Source of the DNA: GCA-002790615 sp964438025
GTDB taxonomy: Bacteria > Patescibacteriota > Minisyncoccia > Moranbacterales > UBA2206
NCBI GenBank assembly: GCA_964438025.1
Contig: CAYTIK010000021.1
Span: forward strand, 1-16,975
Reading direction: 5' to 3'
DNA length: 16,975 bases
Shown: positions 13,824 through 16,975 of the stretch, piece after piece
How the letters are laid out: every line of letters begins with the position of its first letter
Position numbering within the stretch: the first letter of the stretch is position 1
Position numbers and translations under genes: made by a program
Notes under the pieces: generated by a model
The model's input: the letters and a program-made list of their open reading frames with translations, nothing else
Databases searched by the model: none
Told to the model about the DNA's origin: nothing

Positions 13824-13863
13824 AAAAAAAGGAGCTCGGGAGGAGCGTTGAAGTCCCGAGCTC
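13824..13863 (-). terminator. Rho-independent terminator of the 102-aa gene
   Basis: Perfect 10-bp arms GAGCTCGGGA / TCCCGAGCTC (13832-13841, 13854-13863) with a 12-base loop. On the minus strand it is followed by CTTTTTTT. It begins about 10 bases beyond the stop at 13874. A T6 run on the other side makes it bidirectional. Confidence 0.85.
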
Positions 13864-13873
13864 TTTTTTCGGC

Positions 13874-14182
13874 TTAGCCGATTTTGATGGTGCAAAAGGT
13901 TCCTTTTGCGAATTTGGCGTTTCTGCCCATGTTCTGGCCAGTTCTGGTGTACACTTTTTGGGGAGAAGGACTTGTAAAGGAAAATGAGATGCTTTTTCTG
14001 TTTGTTTTAATCCAAACAGCTACACCTCCGCAGTATAGGATCACTACTTTCACCTTTATCAATTTCCTACTGTTACCTTCCTTCTCAAGTTCGAAACTTG
14101 AAATGTCATTCAGTTCCAGATTCTTACCAGAATACCGACTTTTCCCGATGCCTATTTGAATACTTGTTAGCTTTGCTTCCAT
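13874..14182 (-). CDS. Small orphan protein, 102 aa, between direct repeats
   Basis: Unrecognised. An essentially ideal SD (AAGGAGGTGA) precedes the ATG at 14182 by about 4 bases, and a strong terminator follows the stop, so this strand was chosen over the antisense frame at 13884-14159, which has no SD. The protein is basic and probably beta-rich (KLIKVKVVILYCGGVAVWIKT, residues 40-60), with no signal peptide. The N-terminal EAKLTSIQIGIGKSRYSG and C-terminal KFAKGTFCTIKIG do not match a family known to me. The gene, its ribosome binding site and its terminator sit wholly inside the 421-base segment bounded by the 71-base direct repeats, so it may be a duplicated or mobile cassette. No convincing promoter is visible; TAGAAT at about 14209 on the minus strand is a weak -10 candidate. 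Confidence 0.72.
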   Translation of the reverse strand: MEAKLTSIQIGIGKSRYSGKNLELNDISSFELEKEGNSRKLIKVKVVILYCGGVAVWIKTNRKSISFSFTSPSPQKVYTRTGQNMGRNAKFAKGTFCTIKIG

Positions 14183-14221
14183 CGCATCACCTCCTTTTGC
14201 AAGCTTGATTCTAGTCTGCCT

Positions 14222-14292
14222 TATTTTTGGACAAAAATCAAATGCAGTTGTATTATTAAATTAATAAATTTTAACTTCGTCCCACGTTCGCA
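14222..14292 (+). repeat. 71-base direct repeat, copy 2
   Basis: Perfect second copy of 13730-13800 in the same orientation, offset by 492 bases. It lies upstream of both the minus-strand 102-aa gene and the plus-strand methyltransferase gene, so it may carry promoter elements for either. Bases outside the 71 differ on both sides. Confidence 0.95.
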
Positions 14293-14327
14293 GTAGCTGA
14301 TTTTATAAATTTTGATAGTATGAATTT

Positions 14328-14936
14328 ATGAATCAACACCCATGGGAGATTGTTTATAAAAGGAAACAATTTTTCATAGACACTCTTATCCCAAGTGTTA
14401 TAGTTAAATCAAGCAGTAAATTATTTCGTAGTGGAGATAAAATTCTTGATGTGGGTTGTGGCAATGGTAGAAATAGTATCTACCTTGCAAAATTGGGATA
14501 CGAAGTAGATGCTTTTGACGTCGCCGATCTTGATTGGTTTAAAAAACTTAAACCATCAATTAAAGAAAAAATCAAATTTACTAAGATAGACATTGGACAT
14601 TTTAAATGGGAAAATAATTGCTATAACGGGATAATTCTCACACGCGTTATTCAATATTTAGATCCCAATGAGCTTAATCTTCTTTTCACGAATATCTTTA
14701 ATTCGCTAACTGATAACGGATTTCTTATATTGAACTATGCTGTTAAGGGAGAAATCGCAAGACATAAAGAGATAAAAATTTCAAGGTTTTCTCATACAAT
14801 CGAATTTATTGAAAATTCTTTAAAAAAATATTTTCCGAAAGTGTTTATATCCAAAGGTTCTGCCATTTCAGTCCACACAAATCTTAAGGGTAATATTGAA
14901 ACTTACCATATTATTGCATTTAAATCTGGAATATAA
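14328..14936 (+). CDS. Class I SAM-dependent methyltransferase
   Basis: 202 aa. Rossmann-fold methyltransferase motif I is clear (KILDVGCGNGRNSIYLAKLG, about 38-57), followed by the acidic residue of strand 2 (VDAFDVADLD) and motif III-like FTKIDIG. The motif IV region reads GIILTRVIQYLDPNEL, and the post-motif region NGFLILNYAV is typical of the fold. Length and layout resemble TehB/UbiE-like small-molecule methyltransferases, but the acceptor cannot be read from sequence. The ATG at 14328 is the first in-frame start; no SD is visible. It stands alone, 36 bases after the second 71-base repeat, and ends before a bidirectional terminator shared with the opposing dnaX gene. Confidence 0.85.
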   Translation: MNQHPWEIVYKRKQFFIDTLIPSVIVKSSSKLFRSGDKILDVGCGNGRNSIYLAKLGYEVDAFDVADLDWFKKLKPSIKEKIKFTKIDIGHFKWENNCYNGIILTRVIQYLDPNELNLLFTNIFNSLTDNGFLILNYAVKGEIARHKEIKISRFSHTIEFIENSLKKYFPKVFISKGSAISVHTNLKGNIETYHIIAFKSGI

Positions 14937-14954
14937 ACATATCGATTTAACTAA

Positions 14955-14977
14955 AAAAAGAGCATCAAACTCTTTTT
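14955..14977. terminator. Bidirectional terminator between methyltransferase and dnaX
   Basis: Arms AAAAAGAG / CTCTTTTT with loop CATCAAA between two converging genes (stops at 14936 and 15000). It ends in T-runs on both strands. Confidence 0.75.
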
Positions 14978-14999
14978 AAAATTACAAAAAATTTAATTT

Positions 15000-16640
15000 C
15001 TATTCTTTCACGACTTTTCCTCCGAGGATTTCAAGAGCAGAGTTTAATAGTTCATCTTGTACGCCGACCTTGTCGATCGCCTTAACCATTAAAATCGGAT
15101 CATTGGGTTTGATGCCGGCTTCCTTGAAAAGTAAAACTTTTAAAGTGATTTTGGATTGTAAAATTTTTCCCAGGACTTTTTCCACCGTTAACCGGCTGAC
15201 GGGATTATTGAGTTTTTCTTTATAGAAATCATACGGAGTGGCTAAGGTTATTTCCTGGTTGACTACTTTAAAAACTAAACAATTGGATAATAAAGCCTTT
15301 AAGGAATGATTAAACGGCCGGACATCCTCCAGTAGTTTTTTCCAGACGCTTTTTACTTTTTCAACGGTTAAATCTTCAGTAGAAGTGGAGGATTCTATAG
15401 AAGTTTCTGCCGAAGTTTCTACCGGCGCGGTAGTATTTTCTGTTTCGGTGGGCAGGGGATTAATTGGAGTATAAGCTGCCGGAGCTTCCGTGGCCATGGC
15501 GGGCGGATTATTTTTTGGTAAGTTCGGCTGGAAAGCTACTTTGAATTCCGGAAATTTACCGGTGGCTTTGATGGCGGCAATTTCCAGCGCTAATTGCGGA
15601 ACCACGAAAGAATAGAGGCGGTTTTGGGCTTCCAAAAAAAGATTGATGGCTAAAATAATTTTTCCCACTTCGATTTGCTCCGTAATCTTAAGCATTTTCT
15701 CCAACTCTTCTTTGGTAATTTCGCAGGAAAAGCAGGATTTTAAATTTGGATTGATTTTAAGCAGCATCAGTTGGCGGAAATAATTAATCAAAGACTTGGT
15801 AAAAATTTCCAAATCATAGCCGTCGGTGAAAAGCGCATTGATTTTTTCCAGGGCTTTTTCTGTTTCGCCATTGACAATCATTCCGGCGATAACGCCCACT
15901 GACTGCCGATCGGCCGTGCCTAAAATTTCTTCCACTTCTTTGACGGTGATATTTTTATCTTCCAGCGCCATAATTTGGCCGAGCAGGCTTTCGGCGTCGC
16001 GCATCCCGCCTTCCGAAGCCAGAGCAATCATTTCCAGGGATTCCGGACTAATTTTAATTTCCTCGCTTTTGGCAATAGCCGAAAGTTTCTGAATAATGAG
16101 TTGGATTGGCAAGCGAGTGAAATCGAAACGCTGGCAACGGGAAATGATAGTTTCCGGCACTTTATGAATTTCGGTGGTGGCTAAAATAAAAATCACGTGA
16201 GTGGGCGGTTCTTCCAGCGTTTTTAGCAAGGCATTGAAAGCGCCAGTGGAAAGCATGTGCACTTCATCTATAATATAAACTTTGTATTTTAAAGAAGTCG
16301 TCGGCAATTTCACCGCTTCGATGATTTCACGGACATTGTCGACGCCCGTGTGTGAAGCCGCGTCAATTTCGATAATATCCAAAGAACGTCCGGCCGTAAT
16401 CGTGGCGCAATTAAAACATTGGCCACACGCTTGGACATCTTTAAGATCTAAACAATTGATAGTTTTCGCTAAAATGCGGGCGATAGAAGTTTTCCCAGTG
16501 CCGCGCGGGCCGGTGAAAAGGTAGGCTTGCCCTAAATGATTATTTTTAATCGCGTTAAAAAGCGTCTGGACGATATGTTTTTGTCCGACGATGTCGGCTA
16601 ATTTCTGGGGACGATATTTGCGATAGAGGACATTACTCAT
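15000..16640 (-). CDS. dnaX: DNA polymerase III subunit gamma/tau
   Basis: The clamp-loader ATPase that opens and loads the sliding clamp at the replication fork. The N-terminal sequence SNVLYRKYRPQKLADIVGQ is diagnostic. Walker A GPRGTGKT (44-51), zinc module cysteines C63, C72, C75 and C78, DEVHML (125-130) and the SRC sensor (167-169, SRCQRFDF) follow. After the ATPase and collar regions (to about 370), a Pro/Thr/Glu-rich linker (about 380-425) leads to a tau-like C-terminal domain, giving 546 aa. I chose ATG 16640 over an in-frame TTG at 16667, which adds nine residues the family lacks. No SD is evident. I did not see a slippery A-run giving a short gamma form, so only tau is expected. 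It anchors this side of the window as housekeeping chromosome. Confidence 0.95.
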   Translation of the reverse strand: MSNVLYRKYRPQKLADIVGQKHIVQTLFNAIKNNHLGQAYLFTGPRGTGKTSIARILAKTINCLDLKDVQACGQCFNCATITAGRSLDIIEIDAASHTGVDNVREIIEAVKLPTTSLKYKVYIIDEVHMLSTGAFNALLKTLEEPPTHVIFILATTEIHKVPETIISRCQRFDFTRLPIQLIIQKLSAIAKSEEIKISPESLEMIALASEGGMRDAESLLGQIMALEDKNITVKEVEEILGTADRQSVGVIAGMIVNGETEKALEKINALFTDGYDLEIFTKSLINYFRQLMLLKINPNLKSCFSCEITKEELEKMLKITEQIEVGKIILAINLFLEAQNRLYSFVVPQLALEIAAIKATGKFPEFKVAFQPNLPKNNPPAMATEAPAAYTPINPLPTETENTTAPVETSAETSIESSTSTEDLTVEKVKSVWKKLLEDVRPFNHSLKALLSNCLVFKVVNQEITLATPYDFYKEKLNNPVSRLTVEKVLGKILQSKITLKVLLFKEAGIKPNDPILMVKAIDKVGVQDELLNSALEILGGKVVKE

Positions 16641-16672
16641 AAACTTAACTTTAGCATTATTTGTCAAAAATA

Positions 16673-16696
16673 AAAACTTCCCCCCGGGGAAGTTTT
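16673..16696 (-). terminator. Terminator of the GtrA-family gene
   Basis: AAAACTTCCC / GGGAAGTTTT arms with a 4-base GC loop; on the minus strand a T-rich tail follows. It lies just after the GtrA stop and before dnaX, separating the two. A second palindrome (ATGTTCCA / TGGAACAT, 16697-16715) abuts it at the GtrA stop codon. Confidence 0.8.
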
Positions 16697-16714
16697 ATGT
16701 TCCAATATGGAACA

Positions 16715-16975
16715 TCAGGCTTTTTTTTCAAAGACGATAAACTTGTATCCCAGAAAGTTCCAAATCATGCCCATAAGACTACCGGCAGCTGCTCCAATTA
16801 GCCCCCATTGGTCAGGGTTTAAACCGGCAAACGGCGTGACGGAGCGAAAAATCAATGAAGCAATGAGGACATTAATTAACAGTCCGATAAGGCTAACCAC
16901 AAAAAATTGCACGAATTGAGCGGGGGATTTCTGCTCTGCGTCCTCTTGCGAAAAAGTCCAATATTTATTCCAATA
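16715..16975 (-). CDS. GtrA-family membrane protein, C-terminal part
   Basis: The frame is open to the window edge, giving the last 86 residues. The sequence YWTFSQ...QFVQFFVVSLIGLLINVLIASLIF, then a short polar loop, then GLIGAAAGSLMGMIWNFLGYKFIVF has the family layout: the WxF element of one half, two further transmembrane helices, and a terminal NFxxxKFxVF. GtrA-like proteins are small four-helix membrane proteins implicated in moving lipid-linked sugars across the membrane for surface glycan synthesis. A GTG at 16912 could be read as a start, but the coding signal clearly continues upstream, so the gene is truncated by the window, not short. Confidence 0.85.
   Translation of the reverse strand, partial: YWNKYWTFSQEDAEQKSPAQFVQFFVVSLIGLLINVLIASLIFRSVTPFAGLNPDQWGLIGAAAGSLMGMIWNFLGYKFIVFEKKA

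Noticed and set aside
13884..14159. 91-codon plus-strand frame
   Set aside because: Antisense to the 102-aa gene, which has an ideal SD and a terminator; this frame has neither.
13730..14292. CRISPR array
   Set aside because: Only two repeats, 71 bases long, separated by a 421-base segment that contains a gene; no cas genes nearby.
13730..14292. Integron gene cassette with attC sites
   Set aside because: The repeats lack recognisable attC core boxes (GTTRRRY/RYYYAAC in the required arrangement), and no integrase is present in the window.
15000..16640. Programmed frameshift in dnaX giving a gamma form
   Set aside because: No A-rich slippery heptamer followed by an early stop in the -1 frame was apparent in the expected central region.
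16715..16912. Short 65-aa protein starting at GTG 16912
   Set aside because: The GtrA-type coding signal continues upstream in frame to the window edge, so this is the end of a longer gene.

Overview
The window looks like chromosomal sequence from a small-genome Patescibacteria (CPR) bacterium, probably Parcubacteria-like. This is inferred from several traits together: an AT-rich background, a stand-alone PIF1-type helicase with a Myb-like tail, a TOTE-type primase-helicase, an HTH protein of a type I associate with these genomes, and short 5' leaders, often without a Shine-Dalgarno sequence (SD). UGA is used as an ordinary stop at several gene ends, so the code is the standard bacterial one, not the UGA=Gly code of Gracilibacteria. 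No 16S or ribosomal protein gene is present to fix the lineage.

Layout. 1-842: the start of an unrecognised minus-strand gene, a small minus-strand gene with its own SD and terminator, and a non-coding stretch. 843-5763 (minus): a Fic-domain protein, a PIF1-like helicase and a primase-helicase follow each other as a likely operon. The Fic gene has a textbook sigma-70 promoter wrapped in two matching palindromes. The primase-helicase is split by a one-base frameshift in an A6 run. 5898-6101: a zinc-finger-like open frame with no good start. 6117-11301 (plus): a 1095-aa protein (zinc ribbon, TPR, UvrD helicase with an inserted nuclease-like domain) followed 20 bases later by a membrane-anchored trypsin-like protease. 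11324-11801: a small PD-(D/E)xK protein behind a promoter overlapped by a 37-base palindrome. 12038-12791: tRNA-Gln(UUG) overlapped at its 5' end by an HTH protein gene. 13072-14936: two small orphan genes and a methyltransferase; a 71-base perfect direct repeat brackets the second orphan gene. 14955-16975: housekeeping dnaX and the end of a GtrA-family membrane protein gene.

In function, 843-11801 reads as an accessory, defence-like island: three nucleic-acid motor proteins, two nuclease-like folds, a Fic enzyme and a protease, several under local operator-like control, lying between more ordinary genes. The helicase-plus-membrane-protease pair is the best candidate for an undescribed system. 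Its role in immunity is inferred from domain content and neighbours only.
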